Source of the DNA: Heterohyrax brucei
Taxonomy: Eukaryota > Chordata > Mammalia > Hyracoidea > Procaviidae
DNA: 64,000 bases
Direction of reading: 5' to 3'
NCBI GenBank assembly: GCA_028571685.1
Contig: CM053158.1
Location: forward strand, 50,824,501-50,888,500
The notes under the pieces: model-generated
Seen by the model: the letters and a program-made list of their open reading frames with translations, nothing else
Told to the model about the DNA's origin: nothing
Database searches by the model: none
Translations under genes and position numbers: made by a program
Part shown: positions 10,161 through 19,689 of the stretch, one piece after another
Layout of the letters: each line of letters opens with the position of its first letter
Numbering within the stretch: position 1 is the stretch's first letter

Positions 10161-10570
10161 AAATAAAGAGAAATACCTGCTTTGTTCACAACAGGAGGAA
10201 GAAAAAAAATATCGAGAAACTAGCCTAGGGTAGGTTTGTAGGTGGTGTGGGACTGGGTGGTACTTCACCTGATTGCACAGGGGGTCTCCATGACTCAGAG
10301 CTGTTCCAAAAGCCATTGACAGTAACAAAGTCTTGTGTGTCGATTAGAGTGGGTTTGCGCCCAACTCAGCAGAACTCCCCAGCAGAACCGGGTATGTAAC
10401 CTGCAGGGCTCAGTGCAAAGTCAATATGCTGTGTTCCGTTTTTAAAAGCGATTCAGAATTTTAAGATGGGGCCACAGAGCACTGAGCCAAGCCAGGGGGC
10501 CCTCTAGGTGGAGACCCTATGTGACTGTACAGATTACATGGCCATTGGACCTCTTTGGACAGCTGATGAT
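10161..10570. other. Unique DNA, no feature recognised
   Basis: No repeat or exon recognised. Confidence 0.4.
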
Positions 10571-10574
10571 CGGA

Positions 10575-10722
10575 TTTCCCTGTATGATTCCAGGGTCAGC
10601 TGGCCTGATTTTGAATTCAGGGTTTCCAGTTTCCTAGGTATGATCTTGAGCAACTTACTAAACCCTCTGAGCCTCAGTTTCCTCATCTGTAAAACGGGTT
10701 GTTAATACCTCTTGTCTTTTAG
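10575..10722 (+). mobile_element. MIR SINE (sense)
   Basis: The words gaucttgagcaacttact (in DNA gatcttgagcaac), ctctgagcctcagtttcctc, atctgtaaaacggg and ttaatacctctt form the MIR core. Confidence 0.8.
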
Positions 10723-10724
10723 AG

Positions 10725-10845
10725 GACATGCTCATGGTGCAGTAGTTATTGTGCTGTGGCTGCTAACCCAGACTTCTGCAGCTTGAATCCACTAGGCACT
10801 CCTTCCGGAGGTATTATGAAGCAGAAACAAAACGAAACTGGTGAT
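10725..10845 (+). mobile_element. Old AfroSINE fragment
   Basis: The words tggtgcagtagttattgtgc, tggctgctaaccc, gcttgaatccactaggcac and tccttccgg follow the AfroSINE head. The body is lost and replaced by a short A-rich patch. Confidence 0.65.
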
Positions 10846-11034
10846 GCGCTGAGCACAGACCCTGGCCCGTGATGTGCACAACAGTATCAGGCACCTGCCC
10901 CATACCCTCAGAGCACAAACCCCAAGGAAGTGCCAGGCCCTAGCTGTTACTGCCTCCACCGCTGCACAGTCTGGGCCACAGTCTTGGAGGCTGCAGCTAC
11001 CCCGCTCTGGCAGCCCCTCCTCCCTCCTCTCCCC
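10846..11034. other. Unique DNA, no feature recognised
   Basis: A short GC-rich stretch leading into the motif-dense block. Confidence 0.35.
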
Positions 11035-11265
11035 ATCCCCCAGGCATTTAATGAGTTTAGTATTTTCATCAAATCATTCTTCCAACAACACAGGGCCTGG
11101 GGAGGCTAAAAATAGCTCCCCAAGTCACGTGACAGCTCCAAATGCAAGGCTCCCAGCAAAGGTACAAGTGCAACTCCTGTTTCCTAGGAAATGAGAGTCA
11201 TTGTGATGCCTGACGCCAGGCTGCCACGAAGACAGCAAAGGCACATTGTTTTCTGCAACATCCCT
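11035..11265. promoter_or_regulatory. Candidate cis-regulatory block
   Basis: Unique, non-repeat DNA with several perfect or near-perfect factor sites: ctaaaaatag (MEF2 type, 11106-11115), the palindrome gtcacgtgac (E-box/MITF-TFE type, 11124-11133), the palindrome ttcctaggaa (STAT-like spacing, 11181-11190) and acattgtt (SOX type, 11243-11250). It contains no known transposon. The motifs are seen directly; the enhancer role is inferred from their density and is not proven. Confidence 0.35.
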
Positions 11266-11670
11266 GCATGTGACAGGGGCAGGGGGAGGCATGAGGGGAG
11301 GCAGAGTCCCCCAAACAGACAGCTGCATCGCCTGGTGCCCTCCAGTCTGAATCAGGGGCTGCCCTTCTAGTTGGGTGTAACGGGTTCCCAGGGCAAGGGC
11401 TTCCTCACATCTGGACCCCTCTGTCCCCGCCCCTGCACCCAAGAGGAGACAAGGAATAGCTTTGCCAGCAGGAGAGAAGGCCTTCCTCCCAGTTAACTGA
11501 GGTTAGGCTCCTTGCTCCTCCTTGTCAGTCCTTTGCCACTAAAGGCATTCTATTATTTGGGCAACCAAGGCCAATCTGTTGACAAACACTCCTCCTTGGA
11601 AACTATCTGGACCTAGGCATCCTACCCCCCACCCCCCAACCCCTAAACAGAGAACTCACCACTCCCTAGA
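11266..11670. other. Unique DNA, no feature recognised
   Basis: GC-rich, with a C-run (cccccaccccccaacccc) near 11625-11642. No exon supported. Confidence 0.4.
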
Positions 11671-11858
11671 CCAGGCTCAAGACTTCAGTGTGTCAGAGTC
11701 CCCTGGGGGGACTTGTTAAAGCACAGAACACAGGGCCCCAGAGTTAATACTCAAGAGTTCTTATCTAGCAGGCCTGGATGGGGCTGGAGTATTTGCACTT
11801 CTAGATAGCTTCCCCCAGGCTGCTGATGCTGTAGTCCAGGCTCCAGACTCTCAGAAAC
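11671..11858 (+). mobile_element. MER5A (hAT-Charlie MITE)
   Basis: The MER5A order is visible: tcagagtcccctggggggac, ttgttaaagcacagaacac, gggccccagag, atttgcacttctagatagc, then caggctgctgatgctg. Non-autonomous DNA transposon without coding capacity. Confidence 0.75.
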
Positions 11859-11984
11859 GTTGTCCTTGGTGCTCTGGCCTGCTTTTTTGCTCAGTCATCT
11901 CCTTTCCTTCCTTTTCTGTGTCTCGAAGTAACCTTAAATTACCTTTAGCACCCCCATGCCCAGGCCTGGTAATTAACAAGCTTT

Positions 11985-12105
11985 TTCTGGTCTCTAGGCC
12001 TTCGCTCTAGTTCTTCCATCTGCCTGGAGGGCTGTCAGTCCCACCTTTTACTTGCCCAATGGCTCCTCTTGTTTTGACAGTAAAAACTTCTGCTAATTGA
12101 TCCTC
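11985..12105. mobile_element. L2 LINE fragment
   Basis: The words ccatctgcctggagggctgtc and cttttacttgcccaatggc correspond to the L2 3' region ('tgcctggaatgctct ... cctggctaactc'). Drifted. Confidence 0.45.
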
Positions 12106-12109
12106 AACC

Positions 12110-12290
12110 CCATATGCATTCCTTCCTCACAATTCTGTGTATCGCTGTGTTATCATCATGTGCTATCATTTCCCTTTTATAGGTGAGAAAACTGACAGTC
12201 AGTGACAGGAAGTCACAGTCCCAGGGATGGGAAGTCACAGAGCTGGATAACAGAGTGAGGATAAAGGGAAGTCTGCACGTCAAGCCCAGA
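12110..12290 (-). mobile_element. MIR SINE (antisense)
   Basis: The core tttcccttttataggtgagaa, aactgacagtcagtgac and caggaagtcacag reads as antisense MIR. Confidence 0.6.
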
Positions 12291-12294
12291 GATG

Positions 12295-12605
12295 TTACAG
12301 CTCACCAATCAAGCCTTCCCTAAAACTTCCAGGCTGGGTTCCAGACGCCTTCTGGGAGCCTGCCTGCACTTCACGTAAATGTCGTACATATGTTTGTCAG
12401 TCCACCCACAACCTGGCAGAGCAGTTGACTATTACTGGGTTGGTCTTCTTGTTTAGGCTCTTTGTTGCTTTAACATGGTTTTTGTCCTAATGCTTGGAAA
12501 AGGATTGGAAGTATATGAAGTGCTCAATAAACTCTATTGCTGTCTTGCAGAATAACGGGTCCTCAAATGTTCATTAAATGAATTAATAAATGGTTGCTGC
12601 TCAGC
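12295..12605. other. Mixed old DNA, possible L2 piece
   Basis: The phrase aatcaagccttccctaaaac near 12307 resembles the L2 3' part. The rest up to the AfroSINE is unrecognised. Confidence 0.35.
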
Positions 12606-12795
12606 TAGTGTTAAGTGAATGGTTAAGTGCTTGGCTGCTAACCAAATGGTCAGTGATTTGAACTGACCAGGGGCTCCATGGGAGAAAAGACCCAGAAGAT
12701 GTGTTCACATAAAAAGTACAGTTTAGGAAACCCTATGGGGCAGTTCCATTCTGCCCTAAAGGGTCGCTGTGAATCAGAATCAGCTAACGACAAGT
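12606..12795 (+). mobile_element. AfroSINE, long type
   Basis: Sense copy with a drifted head (aatggttaagtgcttggctg). It keeps the internal block gggagaaaagacccagaag to aaaaagtacagtttagg that the short form lacks, then gaaaccctatggggcagttcc and a worn tail (tcgctgtgaatcagaatc). The retained block marks it as the older long subfamily. Confidence 0.85.
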
Positions 12796-12849
12796 GCATG
12801 TTGCTGAATAAGTGAATGTGCTAAGTTTTTTTTATATATGTCAGTTGGT

Positions 12850-12965
12850 TGAATGAATCAATGAATGAATGAACAATAAGTACTCATTATGCATCTGTTG
12901 CCTGGCTGGGTGAATGGATGGGATGGCTGGTGGATGGACGGGTTGCACTGGAGGGTGCATGGGTG
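12850..12965. repeat. (AATG)n and (TGGA)n microsatellites
   Basis: Two short tetranucleotide runs: aatgaatgaatg near 12855-12873 and ggatgg/tggatg words at 12912-12962. Confidence 0.7.
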
Positions 12966-12970
12966 GTTAT

Positions 12971-13389
12971 TGGTTAGTTAGGGCTAGTGCATCAAAGTAT
13001 CACAAAGTGGATCACTTTAAAGAACAGAAATTTATTGTCACAGTTCAGGGTTATCAACAGGGCCATGCTGTGTCTGTCTGTTCTAAGAGGAAGACCTTTC
13101 CTTGTCTCTTCCAGCTTCTGGTAGTCCCTGCTGTTTCTTGGCATTCCTTAGCTCATAGATGGTCTTCACAGAGCTGTCTTCCCTGTATCCCTCTGTTTCT
13201 TTATATCTTTTCCTTTGTTATAAGGATACTAGTCATATAGGATTAGCACCTACTCTACTCCAGCATGACCTCGTGTTAATCTGACTAATAACGTTTTCAA
13301 GATCCTATTTTCAAACAGGATCACATTCACAGGTGCAGGGCTTAGAAGTTCAACACGTTTTTTGAGGGGACACAATTAAATTTATAACA
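12971..13389 (-). mobile_element. MLT1-like MaLR LTR, antisense (fossil)
   Basis: A solo LTR read in reverse: tggttagttagggctagtgc, aaagaacagaaatttattgtc, cacattcacaggtgcagggc and a terminal acacaattaaatttataaca. These words match the pan-eutherian MaLR class. It is old and worn, with no internal region. Confidence 0.7.
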
Positions 13390-13418
13390 AGTGGATTGGT
13401 GGATGGATGGATGGACGG

Positions 13419-13451
<33 letters not shown>

Positions 13452-13500
13452 CAGATGGATGGACGGATGGATCGGTGGATGGATGGTTGGTGGATGAATA
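13388..13500. repeat. (TGGA)n / (TGGACGGA)n microsatellite
   Basis: About 28 tandem ggat-type units, several changed to ggac. It starts right at the end of the antisense LTR. The isoleucine/histidine/proline-rich frames on the minus strand are repeat artefacts. Confidence 0.95.
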
Positions 13501-13830
13501 GGTTGGTGCATAAATGATTGAATGAGCGGACAGATGAAAGGATGAGTGGGTGCATAGATAGACAGTTGGGTGGGAGGGAGGCCCATGACATTGGTCTTGT
13601 TAGCACAGGGCACTCCCTGTATGATGCCAACCCTGCCAGATAGATGAAAAGGTGTGACTGATCTACCCGGACCCCAGGGCAGGGGGGGTTTTCAGCTGGT
13701 AGAGCAGCTGGAGGGTTCTCTGGGCCACCAGCTGTGGACTGAGTCCCAGATGGATGCTGCATCACGAGCATCAGGAGGGGCTGTAGAACTGCTTTAAATG
13801 TCAGGATGTCGCCCAGATGCGAGATTGGAG
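13501..13830. other. Unique DNA, no feature recognised
   Basis: It starts with a tail of drifted TGGA words and then becomes unique. No exon supported. Confidence 0.4.
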
Positions 13831-13834
13831 CTTG

Positions 13835-14060
13835 ACGTTTGTCATGTCCCTGAAGCATTTGTTTTAATGACTAATTATTTTCCCTACTCTGACTTGACTC
13901 CTTGGGAGGGAAGCTGGGGCGCTTGGCTGGAAGCCGGAGACACGTGCAAGGCAATTGAATTCTCTAACAAGCCAGCAGTGAATTAACCATGACCTGGCAG
14001 CTGCCCAGCAGAACCCGGAGGGCTGCACTCCAGGTCCAGCCAGGTGCTGCTCCACTGAGA
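13835..14060. promoter_or_regulatory. Possible conserved noncoding block
   Basis: Unique DNA with a homeodomain-type taattatt (13872-13879), an E-box cacgtg (13941-13946), caattgaattc nearby and a CAGCTG near 13998. No repeat family is visible. Function is inferred from motif content only. Confidence 0.25.
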
Positions 14061-14277
14061 GTTCCCTCCAGGGCTGGCTGGCACCTGCAAAAAATCTGGA
14101 CTATCTAAGCCCAAACCCAGGTGGTTTTCTAAAGATTTGGGGCAGGAAGTTGTTGGCTATGAAGTTATTTGATTATGGTCTAAATGAAATGATCAACCAT
14201 GTAGCAAAACGAAACAAAACAAAAAACAACACCTTACTGATGAGTGTGACATTATACGAATACCTCACCTGAATTAT
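14061..14277. other. Unique DNA, no feature recognised
   Basis: Contains an A-rich run (gcaaaacgaaacaaaacaa) near 14202. Nothing else is recognised. Confidence 0.35.
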
Positions 14278-14279
14278 CT

Positions 14280-14366
14280 GTCTTATTTTTGCCTGTTAAG
14301 GTAGACAGTTATTGTCATCATTATCTCCATTTTACAGGTAAGGAACCTGAGGGACAGAAGTTGTTA
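14280..14366 (-). mobile_element. MIR SINE fragment (antisense)
   Basis: The core attatctccattttacaggt and aaggaacctgagggacagaag. Confidence 0.65.
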
Positions 14367-14367
14367 C

Positions 14368-14560
14368 AGTGGTTTTTAAACATATCTGCAAATTCTTTGA
14401 CACTCCTATCAAGATGAAGAAGCAAATTTCCTTTCTCTTGAATGCAGACTGGAAGTAGCAACTTGTTTCTAACAGGGAACAGAATGAAGCATAGATGACC
14501 CATTTGATTTCCGAAACGAGATAAAAAAGGTGATAAAGTTTCCATCTGGCTTACTCTTTC
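14368..14560. mobile_element. Possible old LTR remnant (fossil)
   Basis: The phrase tttgacactcctatcaagat and the following 'gaatgcagactggaagt' resemble a common eutherian MaLR/ERVL LTR. Both ends are unclear. Confidence 0.3.
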
Positions 14561-14562
14561 TC

Positions 14563-14735
14563 GGGAGCTCCGACGGCACAGTGATTAAAAACTTGGCTGC
14601 TAAACAAAAAGATTGGCAGTTCGAATCCACCAGCTGCTCCTTGGAAACCTTATAGATCAGTTCTACTCCATCCTATAGGGTTGCCACGTGTCAGAATTGA
14701 CTTGATGGTGGTGGTTTGGCCTTTTGGTTTGGTTG
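14563..14735 (+). mobile_element. AfroSINE, short type
   Basis: Sense copy: gcacagtgattaaaaacttg, gattggcagttcgaatccac, cagctgctccttggaaac, cctatagggttgccacg, then a TGG/TTTGG-rich tail. The tRNA B-box (gttcgaatcc) is intact. Confidence 0.9.
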
Positions 14736-14819
14736 TCCCTTGAGATACATACCTTTTGAACCCTGTGGCTCCATGAAAGTAGGTCATTGTGCTGACGCTG
14801 CCATGCTAGAGAGACAGTA

Positions 14820-14925
14820 TGAATGGTTGGATGGATTATATGGATGGATGGATGGATGGATGGATGAATGGACAGACAGATGGATGGATGGATGTATACA
14901 GATAGATAGACCATGTGGATGGATA
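14820..14925. repeat. (TGGA)n microsatellite
   Basis: Long runs of tgga/ggat with interruptions gaca and gata. The second such tract within 1.4 kb. Confidence 0.93.
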
Positions 14926-15378
14926 GGTAGAAAAAGTCACATGGAGACGCACATACACAGATATGTATACAAGAATCCCTGGCAGTCACAATCCCAAGAG
15001 TATGAATTTTCCCAGCCCAGGCCCCAGACACATGGGGAGGAAGGCCTGGAGGGTATACCAGCTCCAGTCCCTGCCTGACTACAACTGCATTAAAGTCTCT
15101 TAGGGAAAAACCACCCAGCTGAGCCTAGTCAGCCCCTAGAACCAGGAGACATGATAAGATAATGATTGTTGCTAAGTTTGGCATGGTTTATTACACAGCC
15201 GTAACAAGTACAGTGGTGAAATCAATTGCCCAAGACTATGTAGCTACAGAATGGTGGGACCAAGTGAGCCAGAGGAGCTGACTCAGGAGCCTCGGCCTTA
15301 GCCAGCAAAACTATTCAGCTCTGCTTTCATGGTCTTGCCATTGAAACTACCTACCACATAGACTTGAGGGTGTCCCTA
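14926..15378. other. Unique DNA, possible MIR piece
   Basis: The phrase atcaattgcccaagactatg and tagctacagaatggtggg at about 15221-15260 may be antisense MIR. The rest is unrecognised. Confidence 0.4.
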
Positions 15379-15379
15379 T

Positions 15380-15592
15380 CCCTATATGGCACAAATGGCT
15401 AAGGGCTTGATTACTAGCTGAGAGGTCTATGGTTTGAACCTACCCAGAGGCATCTCAGAAGAGAGTCCAGGAGCTCAGCCTCCAAGAGGTCGTAGCCTTG
15501 AAAACCTCATAGAACAGTTCTGCTCGGTATGCTTTCACTGTGAATCAAAAATCACTCAGTTTGCAGCCAACAACAACAATCATGAACATCAA
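15380..15592 (+). mobile_element. AfroSINE, third type (C), sense
   Basis: Order: ggcacaaatggctaagggct, tatggtttgaacctaccc, agaggcatctcagaaga, agccttgaaaacctcatag, tttcactgtgaatcaaaaatc and a caacaacaacaa tail. The middle differs from the short and long types, and the tail resembles that of the RTE LINE. Confidence 0.8.
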
Positions 15593-15759
15593 GGACAATA
15601 GCTTAATCGCCTGGATTTGGGAAGGATTAAATTAAACAATTCAAGAAAAGCATTTGTGTTGAGAACCTGGCATCTAGTAAGTTCTTTAATGGCGACTTGA
15701 TCACTGAAACTGCTCAGCTAAAAACTTTCAAATTCCTACATTGGGTCTACAAGTCCGTT

Positions 15760-15947
15760 TGACACTGCTTCCTTTTTGATCTAGAAAGCCGCTCTGTCTT
15801 AGCTGCACTGCTACTTGCTGATCCAGGTCGCCCCCAACATCAAAACAGCCTCCTGACAGGTCTCCCTACTTCAACCCTTTCTCACTTCAGTCTGTTCCCA
15901 ACATGACAGCTTGAGAGAACCCTCGAAAAGTACAAACCAGATAATCT
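15760..15947. mobile_element. L2 LINE segment, left part
   Basis: L2 words such as caacatcaaaacagcctcctgacaggtctccc (15836 on) and ctcacttcagtctgttcc are visible. The L2 is broken at 15947 by an LTR and resumes at 16679. Confidence 0.6.
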
Positions 15948-15952
15948 CTCAC

Positions 15953-16673
15953 TGTCTTAGGCTGGGCACTCTAGAGAAGCAAAACAAATAAAATATGTAA
16001 GTATATATATCACCATCCATCCACCCATTGACGTTGAGTAGATTCCAACTCATAGTGACCCCCTAGGACACAATAGAGTTGCCCCATAGCATTTCCAAGG
16101 AGTGCCTGGTAGAATTCAAACTGCTGACATCTTGGTCAGCAGCAGCTGTTGTTAACTACTATGCCACCAGGGTTTCCAGATGGAGAGATTTCTATCAAGG
16201 AAGTGGCTCGTGTGGTTATCAGGGGTGAAACGTTCCGAGTCCACAGTCAGGCTGGAGGGTTCTCCTAAATTACACAGCACCAGGGGCTGGTGAACCCAAG
16301 ATTGGCAGGTCTCCACAGCAGTGTTCTTACTCACAGGCTGCCAAGATCAGTGAATCCCAAGATCAGCAGGCAAAAGGAACATAAGCTGCTAGCTCAGTCC
16401 CAGGAACTGGAGGTCAGACAAACAGGAGCTAGCTGCAGGATCCAGAGTGAGCAAAAGCCCACAAGCCTTGTCCGAAGGTCTATTTATGCTCAATGCTGGC
16501 CACGAGTCCAAGAAAATCCTCTTTGAACTGATTGGCCAGTCTCAGCACATCCCATTATTAAGGTGATCATAGTATATCAAATCTCATCACGGAAGAGATC
16601 ATAATATCACATGACTGTCAAACCACTGAGAATTACAACCCAGCCAAGCTGACACACAGCCTTAACCAGCATA
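15953..16673 (-). mobile_element. ERVL-like LTR, antisense, with perfect 5-bp TSD (fossil)
   Basis: A solo LTR in reverse, about 720 bp including a nested AfroSINE (16018-16178). Read on minus it starts with ggttaaggctgtgtgtcagc and holds tgctcactctggatcctgca, as in the copies at 32179 and 52318. The flanks repeat ctcac at 15948-15952 and 16674-16678. A 5-bp duplication is usual for ERVL/MaLR. It sits inside an L2. Confidence 0.8.
16018..16178 (-). mobile_element. AfroSINE, short type, antisense, nested in LTR
   Basis: The words ttgagtagattccaactcat, agtgaccccctaggacac, ccaaggagtgcctggtag, and atgccaccagggtttcc at its 5' end. It lies inside the ERVL-like LTR, so it is younger than that LTR. 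Confidence 0.93.
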
Positions 16674-16678
16674 CTCAC

Positions 16679-17010
16679 CTTTGCCCCAAACTCTTCAGTG
16701 ATAGCCCATTTCTCTCAGCACAAATGACAAAATTGTTTCAACAGCCTGCAAGCCCCTATATGATCTGTAGCTCCCTCCTAACCTGCAAAATACCTCTCTG
16801 ACCATTGACTCCTGCTGTGTTCTTATGCTGTTTACTCAGCTCCAGCCATACAGGTCTTTCTGTGTCTTGAACACACCAGGCACATCTGTCTCAGGGCTTT
16901 TCATTTGTTGTTGCCTCTGGGGCTGCTTTCTCTGCTGATACCATTTGGCTTATTTCTTCACCTCTTTCAGTCATTCCGTGACTTTCTCCTCAATGAGGCC
17001 TGTCCTCAGC
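16679..17010. mobile_element. L2 LINE segment, middle part
   Basis: Continues the L2 after the LTR: ctttgccccaaactcttcag, acagcctgcaagcccctat, atgatctgtagctccctcc, tgaacacaccaggcacatct. It stops where an AfroSINE enters. Confidence 0.75.
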
Positions 17011-17011
17011 A

Positions 17012-17203
17012 CCTTACTTGAAATGACTGTCTGACTCACGGTGACCAGTGTGTGTCCAAGGAAAGCTGTGCCCAGTGGGGTTCTCAGTGGCTACGTTTTC
17101 TGTAGTAGATCACGAGACTTTCTTCTGAGGTGCATCTGGATGGGCTCAAACCACCAATCTTCTGTTTAGCAGCCGAGCATATGAGCTGTTTGCACTGACA
17201 TGA
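17012..17203 (-). mobile_element. AfroSINE, type C, antisense, nested in L2
   Basis: Carries tgactcacggtgaccagtgt, the type C middle gtagtagatcacgagacttt / cttctgaggtgcatctgg, and a worn head (gtttgcactgacatgacac). The L2 continues on both sides. Confidence 0.85.
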
Positions 17204-17425
17204 CACCATGGCTTAGCTCCCTCATCCCTCTTCTATTTTTCTCTATAGCATCTATCACCATCTCACTCACTAGTATACTCTTTGTGTTCTCCCTGTTTTT
17301 TATGTCTCCCTTCACTATAAAATGTGAACCCTGCAAGGGCAAAGATTTGAACTCAACTGCTAGAATATGCCTGGCACATAGTAGGTGCTCACTACATATT
17401 CGCCAAATGAGTGAATGAATGGAGG
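17204..17425. mobile_element. L2 LINE segment, 3' end
   Basis: Ends with the familiar L2 words tataaaatgtgaaccctgca, agggcaaagatttg, atgcctggcacatagtagg, tgctcactacatattcgcc and a short gaatgaatgg run. Confidence 0.8.
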
Positions 17426-18248
17426 AGTGAATGGAAGTAGGCTGTTACTATTTAGGAGGCTAGGTCGGAAGTGATTTATTGCTTCAGGTGAGGACAGACT
17501 TGCAGGGTGAAGATGGAGAGGACAATGTACGTAGAAGCAATCTGAGCTGTGGCCTCCGGTGGGGAGAGGCAGGAGTGAGGATGACTCTGGCCTGTGTGGC
17601 TACTGACACCACCCTTGGTGCCAGGACAAATAGTCGGGGGACCCAGCAATGAGTGGGAAGGCAAGATGGGCTATTTGTTTGTGACCAGTTAGAGGTGCTG
17701 CTGGGACATCCATGTAGTAATGTCCATGAAACAAGGTGGGGGAAGGTAAGGTAAAAGGCAAGCCATGGTGGAATCTTGGAAACCGCCAGAGAGAATAGTG
17801 GAGACCCTGGGAGGGCAAAGAGAGAATGGTGAAGACAGCTTCCCTCACTAAGATGCTCCTGGCAGTCAGATGGGTCACACTGGGGAGCAGAGGGGCCTGT
17901 GGCAACATGACGCGGCTGCCTCCTGCTGTGAGAAGCTGTGTCCTCTCGGCGGTTGTCCTCTTGCTGCCCTGTGGGAATACAGGCCTGGGCTTGTACGAGC
18001 TTCTGGGTTTTCAAGGAAACTGAGAAATCTAGCTTTTTACACAAAATTCCTTGTTTTTTTTTTTTGAGGCAGTTAGTTTAGACTTTGTGAAAGTGCTGGG
18101 ATGGGTCAAAGAATCTCCAGCTCTGAGCTGGACTCAGCTTATGGGCAGCCAGCTGGTGGCCCCTGGGGGTCAGAGTAATGAGGAATGGAGCTGAGGGCAG
18201 AGCAAGGGGCGCTGTGCCATCTGGCTGAAGGCACCAAAGCAGAAAAAT
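17426..18248. other. Unique DNA, no feature recognised
   Basis: About 820 bases with no repeat family I can name. A minus-strand open frame at 17484-18044 (186 codons) has no recognisable domain and low-complexity segments. No codon or splice evidence favours a gene. A T-run lies at 18053-18065. Confidence 0.4.
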
Positions 18249-18249
18249 C

Positions 18250-18405
18250 TAGCATTGTTGAGTCGAGTCTGATCCATACTTACGACCCTATAGGGCTGAG
18301 TAGAGCTGCCCTGTAGAGTTTTTTCCAAGGAGCACCTGGCAGATTTGAACTGCCAACCTTGTGGTTAGCAGACATAGCCTTCACCACTATACCATCAGGG
18401 TTTCC
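18250..18405 (-). mobile_element. AfroSINE, short type, antisense
   Basis: The words cattgttgagtcgagtctga, acgaccctatagggctgag, ccaaggagcacctggcag, atttgaactgccaacc, ataccatcagggtttcc. Confidence 0.92.
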
Positions 18406-18700
18406 ACACACAGGAGGTAGGAATTTCAAGGAGGAAGTGAGACTGAGTACTGAATATCAGGGGGAGAGCCATGGGTTTGAGATAAAAGTTTGGTCCTCAG
18501 GAAACCACAGGAAGGTTTTAACAAAACAGGTCTGCACAACAGTGGGGGCAGAGCCAGACTGCTCTGAGAACTGTCTCTCCCAGTGAGAGACTAGCCATGG
18601 ATGGCTTCTAGGCCCTTGAACTGTGGCTGAATTGACTGCAGAGCTGGATCCTTTATTTCATTTTAAACAACTAAAATTCAGGTTTATGTAGCCTCCTTTA
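18406..18700. other. Unique DNA, no feature recognised
   Basis: No repeat or exon recognised. Confidence 0.35.
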
Positions 18701-18702
18701 GA

Positions 18703-18818
18703 TCAGCAGTTCAAACCTATCAAGCACTCCTTGGAAACTCTATGGAGCAGTTTTACTCTGTCCTATAAGGTCACTATGAGCTGGAATCGACTCAATGGCA
18801 GTGAGTTTTTGGTTTTAT
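18703..18818 (+). mobile_element. AfroSINE, short type, 5' truncated
   Basis: Starts inside the tRNA part (gatcagcagttcaaacctat), then ccttggaaactctatggagc, cactatgagctggaatcgac and a TTTTTGGTTTT tail. Confidence 0.88.
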
Positions 18819-18994
18819 GCTGCATATCACTTTGAAGATGCAGGTCTAGAAGTTTAGAAGAAACCATCATGATTATAGAGAGGACCACTCTCCTCTTCCC
18901 TCACCTCCTTTTTTCATCTCTCCCCAAGAGGAGAGAAGCCAGGTTGAGCTGGGTTTACTGGTGGGCAGAGCCATTCTGAATTAATCCAGCCCTC

Positions 18995-19684
18995 TGTGGC
19001 AGACCAATAAATAGCTCCCATTAGATACTCGCATCCTAATTCCTGGAGGTTGCGAGTCTTGGATAACCTCAAAAGGTGGTATTTGCAGATGTGATTGAAT
19101 CAAAGATCTTGAGATAGAGATGGTATCAAGGATTAGCTGGGTGAACTCTCGATGCAATAGTGTGTATCTTTACAAAAAAAGGGGCAGAGGGAGATTTTAC
19201 TAGAACACACAGCAGGGAAGGGAGTGTAGATGCAACAGAGAGATTGCGGATGCCGGCTTTGAAGACCGGAGTGTTGTGGCCACGTGTCAAGCAGTTGCAG
19301 CTGGCACCAGAAGCTGAAAGAAATAGGGAACAGGCTTTCTCCTAGAGCCTCCAGAAGAAGTATGGTGTGCCCTGCCAACACCTTGACTTTATTTAGCCTA
19401 AACCAAAACCCAACTCTGCTGGCATCTAGTTGGACTCATAGCAACTGTACAGGACAGAGTAGAATCACCGCACAGGGTTTCCAAGGAGCACCTGTGGATC
19501 TGACTTTGGTTAGCAGCTGTGGCTTGCAACCACTGTACCATCAGCTTCCCAACTTTGGCCTAGTTGGCCTAGTGATTACTGATTTCTGGTTTCTGGCCTC
19601 CAGAGCTATGAGAAAACAAATGCTTGATGTTTTAACCGCCAAATTTGCAGTAATTTCATACAATAGTTACAGGAAACTAATACA
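18995..19684 (+). mobile_element. MLT1-like MaLR LTR with nested AfroSINE (fossil)
   Basis: Sense solo LTR. Words in order: tattagatactcgcatcc-like start, tttgcagatgtgattgaatc, atcttgagatagagatgg, tcctagagcctccagaag, ctggcctccagagctatgag, aggaaactaataca at the end. It is split by an AfroSINE at 19399-19549. Of ancient eutherian age; no internal region is attached. Confidence 0.8.
19399..19549 (-). mobile_element. AfroSINE, antisense, nested in MaLR LTR
   Basis: The words aaccaaaacccaactctgct, agttggactcatagcaactg, acagggtttccaaggagcac and the head counterpart accactgtaccatcagc. It is shortened in the middle. Confidence 0.88.
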
Positions 19685-19689
19685 CCTCT

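Noticed and set aside
13382-13858. Minus-strand frame with long [12 protein letters not shown] repeats
   Set aside because: A translation of the TGGA microsatellite.
17484-18044. A 186-codon minus-strand open frame in unique DNA
   Set aside because: No recognisable domain or signal, and other frames over the same bases are also open. Not enough to call a gene.
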